The translations under genes were made by a program, and so were the position numbers. A stretch of DNA of 45,469 nucleotides, from NCBI GenBank assembly GCA_029210205.1, contig JARGOD010000010.1, positions 1 through 45,469 of the forward strand, given 5' to 3'. The DNA is from Verrucomicrobiales bacterium. GTDB taxonomy: Bacteria; Verrucomicrobiota; Verrucomicrobiia; Verrucomicrobiales; DEV007. This document shows positions 33,785 to 42,568 of this stretch, piece after piece; within the stretch, counting starts at the first letter, position 1; the number at the start of each line of letters is the position of its first letter. Below the pieces are notes generated by a model, which did no database searches, had not been told where the DNA came from, and saw only the letters and a list, made by a program, of their open reading frames with translations.

Positions 33785-35980
33785 TCAAACCGCTCCGACA
33801 ACTTTGCGCCCAATCCAGAAGAGCGTCATCATCAGGATGATTGATCCGATCCACCAGGGATGAGACCAGATCCTGAGACGTTGCTCAAGTGGTTCTGGAT
33901 CGGGAAGGGCCGAGAGACGGGATTGAATTAATTCAAGGTTCGGAGTTAGCAGCATCTCACCTTTCGAAATTCGGGCGATTTCATCCATGGTGTCGAGGCG
34001 CGCGGGCTCCCCAATTTTTTCAATCGCAGTTCCTTGAACATTGATAGTGAGATTGAGTGCGCCTCCATTCTCTTCACAAGTGACAGTGAGTGCGTGTTCG
34101 CCTCGCTCGACCGGATCGAAATTCCCCGTAAAAAGCCCCCATTGGTCTTTTCCTCCGGGTTCTAACTTAATCGAGTTTACTTTGCCTGAGGGGGCCACAA
34201 TCTGCACGACAACATTGGCAGATTGAAGCGGCTCGCCGCCGACGCTCATGACGTTCGCATTAAGAGTCAGCGTATCACCGGTCTGAGGTCGGTCGGGAGA
34301 GTAAAAGAGCCTCATTAATTCATCGCTTGCCATGTTTCTCTGGTAGGCCATCCATCGGGCGACCTGACCCCAGAATCGGTAGTGATACTTGTCTTCAACG
34401 CCTTTGCGCCAGCGCCAGGCCCCGTCGGTCCCCATGAAGAGAATCTTTCCAGTGCCGAAGGTACGTGTGACGATCAACGGAATTCGTCCATACTGGTTCG
34501 TCTCTGAGCTATGCGTTGCGAGAACTTCTGAGCCGGCCCGGGCACGCATGACTCCGGCATACCATTGAAACCCGGGTAACGATGACCAAACTTCGGAGTT
34601 CGCATTTTCTGTATCCTCGAGTCTTGTGAGAAGGCTTCGGGCGCCGAGTTCCGTTAGTTCAAACTGACCTGGTGTGGGGGAACCCCATCCGCGGGGCTGT
34701 GCGGGGTCGAGAAGAACGGGAAACAAGTCGTCGAGTGCCGTGTCAGCAAGCGTTTCCTGATTCCCGCGAAAGCCTGGGAGGAGAACCAATCCGGATGCCT
34801 GCGTCGCTACTTGATTCCTGAGCGCAAGCAATTGCGCCTCATTCAACTGACCGGGCTTGAGCCCAACATCTCCGAGAATGATGACATCGAATGTGCTGAG
34901 CACATCCGGCTCGGGAAAAGCATCGAGGTATCCGGGGCCACCTCCCATCGCTTCGACGTCAGGGTGATAAAGGAGGCAGCTGACCTTAACTCCGGGATCA
35001 CGCTCAAGAGCATTTCTCAGGTAGCGATACTCCCATCTTGGAAAACTATCGATCACGAAGACTTTCAACTCCTCTTTGCGAATCGAAATTGGTGTGGTGA
35101 GTACATTGTTTTCGAGGTCACGTTCTCCGTCCGTTGCCGGAATCGTCAGGGTAAGCTCATAGTCGCCCTCAGAAAGCGGAGTCCAGAGAATAGTCTCGCG
35201 GGTCTTACCCATCGCAGAAATTGTCACGTTCCGGATGAGGGTTTCGCCTTCGCTGGTTTCAATCTCTACTGTTGCACTATGATTTCGGGGAAGTGAGCTG
35301 GATAGAGAAAAAGGGAGACGGACAGGTTTTCCGGCGATTCCAAATGTCGGCGCGTCGAAGGCGGTCACTTCGAGGTCCGGAAGGCGGGTTTCATTGCCGA
35401 CAGGAACCGTGAAAATCGGAATGTCCTGCATTCGATAGCGGGTGGCGAGGCGAGCCGGCGGGTCTCCGACATTCCAGTCGCCGTCTGAAATCAGGACGAC
35501 ACCCCGGAGGGAAGGTTGCTCATCCACAATATCGGAAAGTGCCCTCGAAATGTCAGTGCCTTCACTCTCGCCTCCATCGAACGGTTGAAAAATCAGACTG
35601 TTATTAGTGGAAAGAGAATTCCACTCACTCTCCTCCGTTAAGCCCTTTGCGAGATCTGCGCGGGATATGGGGGGTGAAGCGGGAACAGATGGATCGACGG
35701 CGTCGATTGTCGCCATGCTCTCTGATGCGTCCCGCAAGATTGCGATAACCGGCTTTTCGTTCGGTTTAAATGTTTCTTTCCACTCTGGTTGATTCAATGT
35801 CAGAACAACGGCGATGAGAATGAGGAGCCTCAACAGTTCAAGCAAACCACTTGGAAAAGTATAACGATTCCGCTTCCAAATCAGAAAGCTGAATGCCGCC
35901 GTCGCAATGACAATAGCGATCGAAAAAAGAATCGAGGCGGGAGACCCGTTGAAGGTCAATTCGCTGTTGGTGAGAGTCAC
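33785..35980 (-). CDS. Large membrane protein with VWA-like and glutamine-amidotransferase-like domains
   Basis: A 731-aa protein. The start is taken as GTG 35980, whose GTGA overlaps the BatA-like stop by 4 bases; the alternative upstream ATG would overlap that gene by 130 bases. TM helices lie near 15-33 and 42-60. A VWA-like domain starts with a degenerate MIDAS (RDASESM), then a Rossmann-like segment with VFVIDSFPRWEYRYLRNAL, an amidotransferase-like region with VVLLPGF-type strands, and a final TM helix at the C-terminus. It is the last gene of the MoxR operon. Confidence 0.8.
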   Translation of the reverse strand: MTLTNSELTFNGSPASILFSIAIVIATAAFSFLIWKRNRYTFPSGLLELLRLLILIAVVLTLNQPEWKETFKPNEKPVIAILRDASESMATIDAVDPSVPASPPISRADLAKGLTEESEWNSLSTNNSLIFQPFDGGESEGTDISRALSDIVDEQPSLRGVVLISDGDWNVGDPPARLATRYRMQDIPIFTVPVGNETRLPDLEVTAFDAPTFGIAGKPVRLPFSLSSSLPRNHSATVEIETSEGETLIRNVTISAMGKTRETILWTPLSEGDYELTLTIPATDGERDLENNVLTTPISIRKEELKVFVIDSFPRWEYRYLRNALERDPGVKVSCLLYHPDVEAMGGGPGYLDAFPEPDVLSTFDVIILGDVGLKPGQLNEAQLLALRNQVATQASGLVLLPGFRGNQETLADTALDDLFPVLLDPAQPRGWGSPTPGQFELTELGARSLLTRLEDTENANSEVWSSLPGFQWYAGVMRARAGSEVLATHSSETNQYGRIPLIVTRTFGTGKILFMGTDGAWRWRKGVEDKYHYRFWGQVARWMAYQRNMASDELMRLFYSPDRPQTGDTLTLNANVMSVGGEPLQSANVVVQIVAPSGKVNSIKLEPGGKDQWGLFTGNFDPVERGEHALTVTCEENGGALNLTINVQGTAIEKIGEPARLDTMDEIARISKGEMLLTPNLELIQSRLSALPDPEPLEQRLRIWSHPWWIGSIILMMTLFWIGRKVVGAV

Positions 35981-38022
35981 GAGTCTTGGGATTTCTGCGT
36001 TTTCGGAAAGCCATGAACCACATCCGGCTCCTCGATGCGGGGTGGTAGAGAAAGGATTGCTTCCGCGAGCAAGGCGAGAGCCATTGCAATTAGAAAGAAA
36101 CGCCAAACTTCGGAAGCAAGCGATGAGCCGCTGTCCAGTTCGTCAGAGACTTGTCTGAAGTCGATACCTTCAAAGAGAGAGACGAGAGCTTCCGGAGCGA
36201 CGAGGCGAGTGTCATCTTCAGATGGAGGCCGGTTAATTGCGATGAAATAGTCTTTCCCGGAGGGCTTCTCCACTTTCACAGCGGAGGGAAGTAAACCTTC
36301 CTCTGACAGCATGACCGAGTCACCAGCGGAGTCGATCAGAGTGTAGGCGTCGCCGGAAGCAACGAGGGCCTCACTCCCTGTTTCACGAAACTGTGCTGTC
36401 GCAACTGCATTGGCTCCTTCTTCGAGCGCACGATGTATCATCACGAAAAAGACGACACCTTCGGTAGCGAGAGATGAATGGTCGGTCCTCGGAAGTGTGC
36501 CCCAGGCATAGACGGATCCCGAGGTCTCACTCGTAATTTTGGCGATGAATATTGCGCTGGATTCACTGCGCAATAGCGGTTGAAATTCCCCTCCAAAATC
36601 GCGCGTTCGAAAGAAGCTCAAGTCACCGACCGGGAGTGGCTCTCCGCTTTGTGTGTTCGCGAGCAAGCCTGAGCCAGTGCGCCACCATTCGATTGGAAAT
36701 GGCTCATTGGCTGTTTCGTTCCACTCTTTCCACTGGAATCCGAAAAGTGACTCTGAATCGGCATCGGGTGGGGGTAGGAATACCAGAGTCCTCCCTGATT
36801 CGACATGCTGCCTCAGCAGAGCAGAAATTGGGGAATCTTTTGCCGGGATCGGGGCATGCCAAAACAGCAAGGCAGTTTCGTCCCAGGGAATACGGGTCAA
36901 TTGATCAAGTGTCACGATTTCAGTTTCGTAGGTGACCCCGGCTTCCACGGGCGCTTTTGCCGCTGCCACGAGAGCCTGAGCAGTTATCGCGTCATCACTG
37001 ACAATGACTGTCTTGCGAATTGCTTCGTCATCGAATACCAAAAAGGCAGTGTTGTCTGCCAGGTTTCCATCGGCGGGAAGGTCAAGGCGACCCCACCCGT
37101 TGAGGTTATTTTGTCCTAGTGAGATGGTATGCCCGAGACGAACCAGTTCAGGGCCCGTGATCGTCATTTCCTGAATCGTTCGCGTTCCATTGATCGTGAA
37201 TTCGACGGGGAGTTCAACCTCTCCCTCATTGGCTGATTGACGCCGAATTCGGAGGTCCATCACCAGCTGAATCCCTTCAGGGGATCGCAGCCGTTTCACG
37301 TTGGAGACCGAGATCGAAAAATTTTCGCTCTCGGTTTCAGAGTAGTTAAGGAGAAGCAATCGGACTGTCTCTCGAGTGGATAGATCGCTTCGGAGTGTTT
37401 GCCACTTTCCGGACCCCGTTTCCCAGTCACTTTGGCGAAGATCGGAGGCAAGCCAGATATCGGTGCGACCGCTCTCGTCGGTTTCAAGATAATCGACTGC
37501 TCGTTGCAAAAGGTTGGGAACATTCGCAGATGTGGCGGTGGCAGCAACCTGAGGGAGTTTTGAAAGCGCTGCGGCATCAGTGATCGGCGTCGGTTCAAGG
37601 GTGGCGCTGTCGATAAGAACTAGATTGCTGCCCCCGGCCGTTTTCTCAAGCAGGTCGGCGAGTTTAGTCACGACGGCAGATCGCTTTGATTCTCCGGTCT
37701 CCAGAATTTGCTGCTCCATCGACGCAGAGCGATCAAGAAGGATTAGAACTGTGTCAGGCTTTCCTCCGGTAAGTGCGAGCCAACCCCCGGCGAGGGGACG
37801 ACTTGCGGCAAAGAAAAGAAGGAGAACCGCGAGAACGCGAAGTGACAAAATTAGAATCTGTCTCAGTCGGGCAATGCCTTTAGTCAGTTTCTTCGCATCG
37901 AGAAGGAACATCATGGCCGCCCACTGCACGGTGCGGTGGCGGTGCTGATTGATCAGGTGAATGATGATCGGCAGCAGCGCAAGGGGAAGGCCGATAAGGA
38001 GAATGGGCTGAAGAAAGCTCAT
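35977..38022 (-). CDS. BatA-like membrane protein with VWA domain
   Basis: A 681-aa protein with two N-terminal TM helices (LQPILLIGLPLALLPIIIHL and ILILSLRVLAVLLLFFA) enclosing the BatA N-terminal signature RTVQWAAMMFLLDA. The VWA domain begins with the MIDAS LLDRSASM near 93. A long beta-rich region and a C-terminal TM helix (WRFFLIAMALALLAEAIL) follow. Overlaps its neighbours by 4 bases on both sides. BatA-type proteins belong to MoxR-linked aerotolerance/envelope systems; the specific role here is unknown. Confidence 0.87.
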   Translation of the reverse strand: MSFLQPILLIGLPLALLPIIIHLINQHRHRTVQWAAMMFLLDAKKLTKGIARLRQILILSLRVLAVLLLFFAASRPLAGGWLALTGGKPDTVLILLDRSASMEQQILETGESKRSAVVTKLADLLEKTAGGSNLVLIDSATLEPTPITDAAALSKLPQVAATATSANVPNLLQRAVDYLETDESGRTDIWLASDLRQSDWETGSGKWQTLRSDLSTRETVRLLLLNYSETESENFSISVSNVKRLRSPEGIQLVMDLRIRRQSANEGEVELPVEFTINGTRTIQEMTITGPELVRLGHTISLGQNNLNGWGRLDLPADGNLADNTAFLVFDDEAIRKTVIVSDDAITAQALVAAAKAPVEAGVTYETEIVTLDQLTRIPWDETALLFWHAPIPAKDSPISALLRQHVESGRTLVFLPPPDADSESLFGFQWKEWNETANEPFPIEWWRTGSGLLANTQSGEPLPVGDLSFFRTRDFGGEFQPLLRSESSAIFIAKITSETSGSVYAWGTLPRTDHSSLATEGVVFFVMIHRALEEGANAVATAQFRETGSEALVASGDAYTLIDSAGDSVMLSEEGLLPSAVKVEKPSGKDYFIAINRPPSEDDTRLVAPEALVSLFEGIDFRQVSDELDSGSSLASEVWRFFLIAMALALLAEAILSLPPRIEEPDVVHGFPKTQKSQDS

Positions 38023-38948
38023 CTCGCACTGCGGGCAGTTTTAGGGTTTCGTCCGATTAGAAATCGAGCCAGAACCTGCTCGTAGGGTTCGTCGAGAAAC
38101 GCGCGATGATAGTCAATCACGGAGTGATTTACGATGCGGTCCACCTGGGCGAGATAGTCGGAGACGGCCTCGCGATACTTGCGCTGGATAAGCGATGGGT
38201 CAGCAAGCAGTGAAGGGCCACCTTCGAGATCAAGAAATCTCGTTGGTCGATCAAAACTAAAATCGATTTCCTCACGATCGAGCAGATGAAAAAGAACAAC
38301 ATCGTGTTTGCGGAACCGGAGATGATCGAACGCTTCCTGAAGCGGGTCGAGATCAAAAAGAAGGTCCGAAATGATCACGATCATGGCGCGCTGGGGGATC
38401 TTTTCGGCAGCGGCATGTATCGCCGGGATCAGGGCTGTTTCGCCTCCTGATTTCAATTGCGCAATCTGATCAAGCAGCACGCCAAGATGGATGCCTCCTC
38501 TTTTCGGCGGGAGCTCCTGTTGAAAGATATTTCCGTCTTCGCTTTTTGCTCCGGCATAAAGGCCAGCAGCATCACCGCCATGAACCGTGAGGTAGGCCAA
38601 GGTCCCTGCGATTGAACGAGCATAGTCTAACCTCGTCGTGTCGGTAGTCTCGTAACCCATGGAACCGCTCGTATCGACGATGAAGCACTGTCGAAGGTTT
38701 GTGTCTGCCTCAAACTCTTTGATATAGTAGCGATCAGTTCGTCCCCAGGTTCGCCAGTCGAGACGGCGCGTGTCATCTCCGGGCACATACTTGCGATACT
38801 GCGCAAACTCGAGTGCAGAACCTTTTACGGGACTGCGATGTCTGCCGGAAACGCTCCCGAGCATTGGATGCCTCGAGTTGAGAGGCAACCCCATCAGGCG
38901 ACCCAGTATCGCTGAGTCAAGGAAGTCCCGCTGAATAGAGTCGGCCAC
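38019..38948 (-). CDS. DUF58 family protein
   Basis: A 309-aa soluble protein of the DUF58 family. The family signature EFAQYRKYVPGDDTRRLDWRTWGRTDRYYIKEFEADT lies at about 47-84 (cited here only in part: R-L-D-W-R core). A VWA-like fold follows with VDTSGSMGYE and IVIISDLLFDLDPL. DUF58 proteins work with the MoxR ATPase encoded 12 bases upstream. Its stop overlaps the BatA-like start by 4 bases. Confidence 0.92.
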   Translation of the reverse strand: MADSIQRDFLDSAILGRLMGLPLNSRHPMLGSVSGRHRSPVKGSALEFAQYRKYVPGDDTRRLDWRTWGRTDRYYIKEFEADTNLRQCFIVDTSGSMGYETTDTTRLDYARSIAGTLAYLTVHGGDAAGLYAGAKSEDGNIFQQELPPKRGGIHLGVLLDQIAQLKSGGETALIPAIHAAAEKIPQRAMIVIISDLLFDLDPLQEAFDHLRFRKHDVVLFHLLDREEIDFSFDRPTRFLDLEGGPSLLADPSLIQRKYREAVSDYLAQVDRIVNHSVIDYHRAFLDEPYEQVLARFLIGRNPKTARSAR

Positions 38949-38960
38949 GCAATTTGAGAT

Positions 38961-39983
38961 TTAAGCTTCCTGACTAAGCTCCTCGACGAGTCGGGCGATA
39001 ATCGAACGACAGGTGACACCTTCCGATTCAGCTGTGAATGTCTTGATGACGCGATGACGAAGAACCGGCTCGGCAACCGCAACGACATCTTCCTGACGGA
39101 CCATGTAACTGCCCTGAAGAGCGGCACGGGCTCGCGCTCCGAGGATTAGATATTGAACCGCACGCGGTCCGGCTCCCCAACCAACATAGGGACTGATCCA
39201 CTCCGGCGATTCATCTGAGTCCGGTCGCGTCCGGCGCACGAGATCAACGGCAAAGTGATAGATATGATCAGGAACAGGAATGCGGCGCACAAGTTCCTGA
39301 AAGCGAATCACTTTTTCGCCATCAAGAATGTGATCCAGTTCGGGAAGTTTTGCCCCTGTCGTGGTGCGGGCGATGGAGATCTCTTCGTCGCGACTTGGAT
39401 AATCGACCCCGATCATGAACATGAAGCGGTCGAGCTGTGCCTCGGGAAGAGGGTAGGTGCCTTCCTGCTCAATCGGGTTTTGCGTCGCGAGGACGAAGAA
39501 AGGTTGCTCCAGTTCGAGCGTGTTTCCGGCGACCGTGACGCGGTGTTCCTGCATCGCTTCGAGCATTGCTGCCTGGGTCTTTGAAGGAGCCCGGTTGATC
39601 TCGTCAGCGAGGACGATATTAGCGAAGACGGGTCCCTTTGAAAATTCGAACTCACGTCGTCCTGATCCGTCATCCTGTAGAATCTCGGTTCCGGTGATGT
39701 CCATCGGCATCAGGTCAGGAGTAAACTGGATGCGATTGAATGTCAGGGACATCGTCTCGGCGAGGCGGGAAACGAGGAGAGTCTTCGCCAGTCCGGGAAC
39801 TCCCATGAGGAGGGCGTGTCCACGGGCGAAAAGGCAGATCGCGAGCTGCTCAATGACTGATTCCTGTCCGACAATGATCTTTCCCAGTTCCGCAGAGAGA
39901 TTCGCGTAGGAGTCTCTCAGTTCGTCGATCGCTGCGACATCGTCGGCGAGTAATTCTTCGTTGGCGGCAGTCGTGTCAGGCAT
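38961..39983 (-). CDS. MoxR-family AAA+ ATPase
   Basis: A 340-aa AAA+ ATPase. Walker A is MGVPGLAKTLL near 59-69, Walker B VLADEINRAPSKTQ near 123-136, sensor 1 ATQNPIEQEGTYPLPEAQLDRFM, and the arginine/sensor-2 region lies before GWGAGPRAVQYLI. MoxR proteins act as chaperones that assemble VWA-domain proteins. It heads the minus-strand operon with DUF58, the BatA-like protein and the large VWA membrane protein. Confidence 0.94.
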   Translation of the reverse strand: MPDTTAANEELLADDVAAIDELRDSYANLSAELGKIIVGQESVIEQLAICLFARGHALLMGVPGLAKTLLVSRLAETMSLTFNRIQFTPDLMPMDITGTEILQDDGSGRREFEFSKGPVFANIVLADEINRAPSKTQAAMLEAMQEHRVTVAGNTLELEQPFFVLATQNPIEQEGTYPLPEAQLDRFMFMIGVDYPSRDEEISIARTTTGAKLPELDHILDGEKVIRFQELVRRIPVPDHIYHFAVDLVRRTRPDSDESPEWISPYVGWGAGPRAVQYLILGARARAALQGSYMVRQEDVVAVAEPVLRHRVIKTFTAESEGVTCRSIIARLVEELSQEA

Positions 39984-40119
39984 GGAAAGAGTAAGTCGTA
40001 GCTCGCGGAACGATAGGGTCGGGTCGTCAGGCTGAAAAGGGGAAAAACGTAAATGAAGCGGCCTTATTCACCCTCATCTCGGCTTGACATCAGACCGTCC
40101 TGTCGTGGTGTAGTGGGAA

Positions 40120-40971
40120 ATGTTTGATGACCTGAGCAGCCGTGCGGAAGAGCACTCGACGGATTCTCTGCGCGACCGTATCTGGCGCGTCATCTTCTTG
40201 TCGAATACCCGATCAGGGAAGGCCTTTGATGTCATTCTCCTCTGGCTCATCGGAATCAGTGTCTTCGTCGTTATGCTTGAGAGTGTTCCGACGATTCAGG
40301 AAACGCACCGTGAGCTCTTCCACCGGGTGGAATGGTTTTTTACAATTCTCTTCACGATCGAGTATGCGGTCCGAATCTGGGTCGTTCGGAATAAGAAGGC
40401 GTATCTCTTCAGCTTCTTCGGAATCGTCGATTTGCTCTCGCTCATTCCCACCTACCTCACGATCTTCTTTGCCGGTCCGCAATACTTGCTCGTTGTCCGG
40501 GTCTTGAGACTTTTGCGGGTTTTTCGCGTCCTGAAGATGGCGCGCCACATCGGGGAGGCAAATCTGTTGATGAATGCTTTTCGCGCGAGTTTTGCGAAAA
40601 TTACCGTATTCCTTTTTCTCGTTCTCACGGTGACTCTCATCCTCGGAACGATGATGTATATCGTCGAGGGAGTGATCGCGAAAAATCCCGGATTTTCGAG
40701 CATTCCACAGTCCGTTTACTGGGGTATCGTGACGATTTCCACCGTGGGGTATGGAGATGTCACGCCGGTGACGGTCGCGGGCAAAGTCATCTCGACGGTC
40801 ATTATTCTGATCGGTTACGGAACCATCGCGGTCCCGACTGGAATCGTGACCGCTGAGTTGAACATGAACATGGCGAAGATTCGTCCCGACAAACGAGAGT
40901 GCAAAGAATGCGGCCACCTCGGGCACGACACAAAAGCCCGTTACTGCAAAATGTGCGGCACCGAATTATGA
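40120..40971 (+). CDS. Voltage-gated potassium channel with C-terminal zinc ribbon
   Basis: A 283-aa six-TM channel subunit. S1 to S3 lie at about 35-110. S4 is 126-142 with regularly spaced Arg (RVLRLLRVFRVLK). S5 is 160-180. The selectivity filter is TVGYGD at 208-213, then S6 at 222-247. The last 25 residues carry four Cys (261, 264, 276, 279) in CKECG...CKMCG spacing, a zinc ribbon not found in ordinary KvAP-like channels. The stop overlaps the next gene's ATG (ATGA). It probably forms a tetramer in the inner membrane. Confidence 0.92.
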   Translation: MFDDLSSRAEEHSTDSLRDRIWRVIFLSNTRSGKAFDVILLWLIGISVFVVMLESVPTIQETHRELFHRVEWFFTILFTIEYAVRIWVVRNKKAYLFSFFGIVDLLSLIPTYLTIFFAGPQYLLVVRVLRLLRVFRVLKMARHIGEANLLMNAFRASFAKITVFLFLVLTVTLILGTMMYIVEGVIAKNPGFSSIPQSVYWGIVTISTVGYGDVTPVTVAGKVISTVIILIGYGTIAVPTGIVTAELNMNMAKIRPDKRECKECGHLGHDTKARYCKMCGTEL

Positions 40972-41816
40972 GATTCCTGATCACCTTGACACTCATCGCA
41001 ACGGCAGCAGCCTTCTCTGAAGAGCCATTGCTGAAGGCAGAGAGCGAAGTTGTCTATGCGCGCTACGGAGAGCGGGAGATGCATCTCGATTGGTATCGGC
41101 CCGATGATGAGGCGGTCTACCCGGGCATTCTGCTTGTTCACGGCGGGGGATGGATTGGCGGAAGCAAGAAAGCTTTTGCAACAACGGCTAGAGAACTCGC
41201 TTCGGGAGGTTATGTCGTAGCGAATGTGAATTACCGTTTGGCAACGGAAGCCAGATTCCCTGGTGCCGTCCTCGATCTTAAGGCTGCGGTTCGCTGGATG
41301 AGGGAAAATGCGGCTGAACTGGGTCTCGATCCCGAGAAAATAGGTGCGGTTGGCGGTTCTGCCGGAGGACATCTCACGGCGATGATTGCGGCGACGGCGA
41401 ACAGCGACGATTTTCCTGTTGAGGTGTATCCAAATCAGTCCGATGCGATTCAGGGAGCTGTCATCATGGGTGCCGGGGTCGATCAAGTCGCCCGCGTGAA
41501 GGAGTCAAAAAGTGGCAGCATCAAAAACTGCGTGATCTTCTTTGGGGGTGAATACGACGAAGTTCCGGAGATCTATGAAGCGGGATCTCCGATCACCCAT
41601 GTCTCAGCTGCCACATGTCCCATTCTGATGCTCGATGGCGAGTTCGACAAACCGGGTGAACGATACGGAGACTATCGGATAAAACTGGACGCTGCCGGCG
41701 TAAGAAATGATTTCGTGATGGTTCCCGGTGCAAAGCACGGAGAGTGGGCTAAGGCAGCGTTTCGTCCCGCTTTTGTCGCTGCGATGCTCGAATTTCTAAA
41801 TACTGTTTTAAAGTGA
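40968..41816 (+). CDS. Exported alpha/beta hydrolase (BD-FAE/HSL-like esterase)
   Basis: A 282-aa exported hydrolase. ATG 40968 is chosen for the ATGA overlap with the channel stop and the signal peptide that follows (MRFLITLTLIATAAAFS). The oxyanion motif HGGGW lies at 58-62, and the nucleophile elbow is GGSAGG with S131. The acid is probably in LDGEFD around 222-227 and the His is H257 in GAKHGEW. This is the arrangement of HSL/BD-FAE type carboxylesterases. Its substrate, perhaps an acetylated sugar, is unknown. Confidence 0.9.
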   Translation: MRFLITLTLIATAAAFSEEPLLKAESEVVYARYGEREMHLDWYRPDDEAVYPGILLVHGGGWIGGSKKAFATTARELASGGYVVANVNYRLATEARFPGAVLDLKAAVRWMRENAAELGLDPEKIGAVGGSAGGHLTAMIAATANSDDFPVEVYPNQSDAIQGAVIMGAGVDQVARVKESKSGSIKNCVIFFGGEYDEVPEIYEAGSPITHVSAATCPILMLDGEFDKPGERYGDYRIKLDAAGVRNDFVMVPGAKHGEWAKAAFRPAFVAAMLEFLNTVLK

Positions 41817-41817
41817 G

Positions 41818-41970
41818 ATGAAAGAAGTGATCGCCATTGCTATCGCCTTCGGAATCGGAGCCCTTTGCGCAAGGTTTCAGATTCCGCTCCCTGCTCCTCC
41901 TCACTGGATTGGTGTTGCTTTGATTGTCGCGATCTGGTTTGGCTACACAGTCTTTAAGCAGTCTTCCTGA
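41818..41970 (+). CDS. XapX/DUF1427-type small membrane protein, 50 aa
   Basis: A short gene starting one base after the hydrolase stop. The 50-aa product reads MKEVIAIAIAFGIGALCARF, then QIPLPAPPHWIGVALIVAIW, and ends FGYTVFKQSS. The two hydrophobic helices separated by a P-x-P-A-P-P turn are the pattern of the XapX/DUF1427 family. Tight spacing suggests cotranscription with the hydrolase. No function is established for this family. Confidence 0.75.
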   Translation: MKEVIAIAIAFGIGALCARFQIPLPAPPHWIGVALIVAIWFGYTVFKQSS

Positions 41971-42106
41971 ATTGCTTTGCCGCTCCCGACACCGTTATAG
42001 CCATTGATGGCACGATCAGATTCAGGACGCGCATTTCTTGTGTCATATCATTGCGAATCAGCGAATCAGAGATGATTCCATTAAAGAGGGGCTTACTGTT
42101 TGTTCC

Positions 42107-42493
42107 ATGAAATATCTGACCCGGAAGTGGGTGAAGCCAGAGGACCTAAACCCGAACGGAAGCCTTTTCGGTGGGAGCCTCTTGAAATGGATTGATGAAG
42201 AAGCGGCGATCTACACGATCACGATGCTGGAAAGCCCCTATGTCGTCACCAAGCTCATGTCAGAGATCAATTTCATCAGCTCGGCTCGGGCGGGTGATAT
42301 TCTAGAAATGGGGATGAAGGTCAAGAAGCTTGGTCGCAGCTCGATTACCTTGAAGTGCGAGGTTCGGAACATCATGACGCATCACACGATCATCAAGATC
42401 GAGGAAATCGTCTTTGTGAATCTCGATTCCTCCGGATTTCCCTTGGCCCATGGTAAAAGGCTCGAGGACCTGCATTCCAAGGAAGAGGACTGA
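42107..42493 (+). CDS. Hotdog-fold acyl-CoA thioesterase (YciA-like)
   Basis: A 128-aa single hotdog domain. ATG 42107 is chosen for normal family length; the preceding frame is not conserved. The core helix reads GSLFGGSLLKWIDEEAAIYTI around 20-40 with the catalytic Asp in WIDEEA, followed by VVTKLMSEINFISSARAGDILEM. Such proteins hydrolyse acyl-CoA thioesters in the cytoplasm. It is followed after 75 bases by the RsmA-NUDIX gene on the same strand. Confidence 0.9.
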   Translation: MKYLTRKWVKPEDLNPNGSLFGGSLLKWIDEEAAIYTITMLESPYVVTKLMSEINFISSARAGDILEMGMKVKKLGRSSITLKCEVRNIMTHHTIIKIEEIVFVNLDSSGFPLAHGKRLEDLHSKEED

Positions 42494-42568
42494 ACGGGCA
42501 AAGCGTTTCTCGAGAAAACTGGATTCGGTTGTAGTGGATTCCTCTCCGATTCTTGGCATGTTCCCGCT

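Noticed and set aside
40084..40114. TTGACA-like promoter before the K+ channel
   Set aside because: The only -10-like sequence lies almost on the start codon with a 19-base spacer; not convincing.
40213..40926. Antisense 237-aa frame over the K+ channel
   Set aside because: Charged, low-complexity shadow of a well-supported gene on the other strand.
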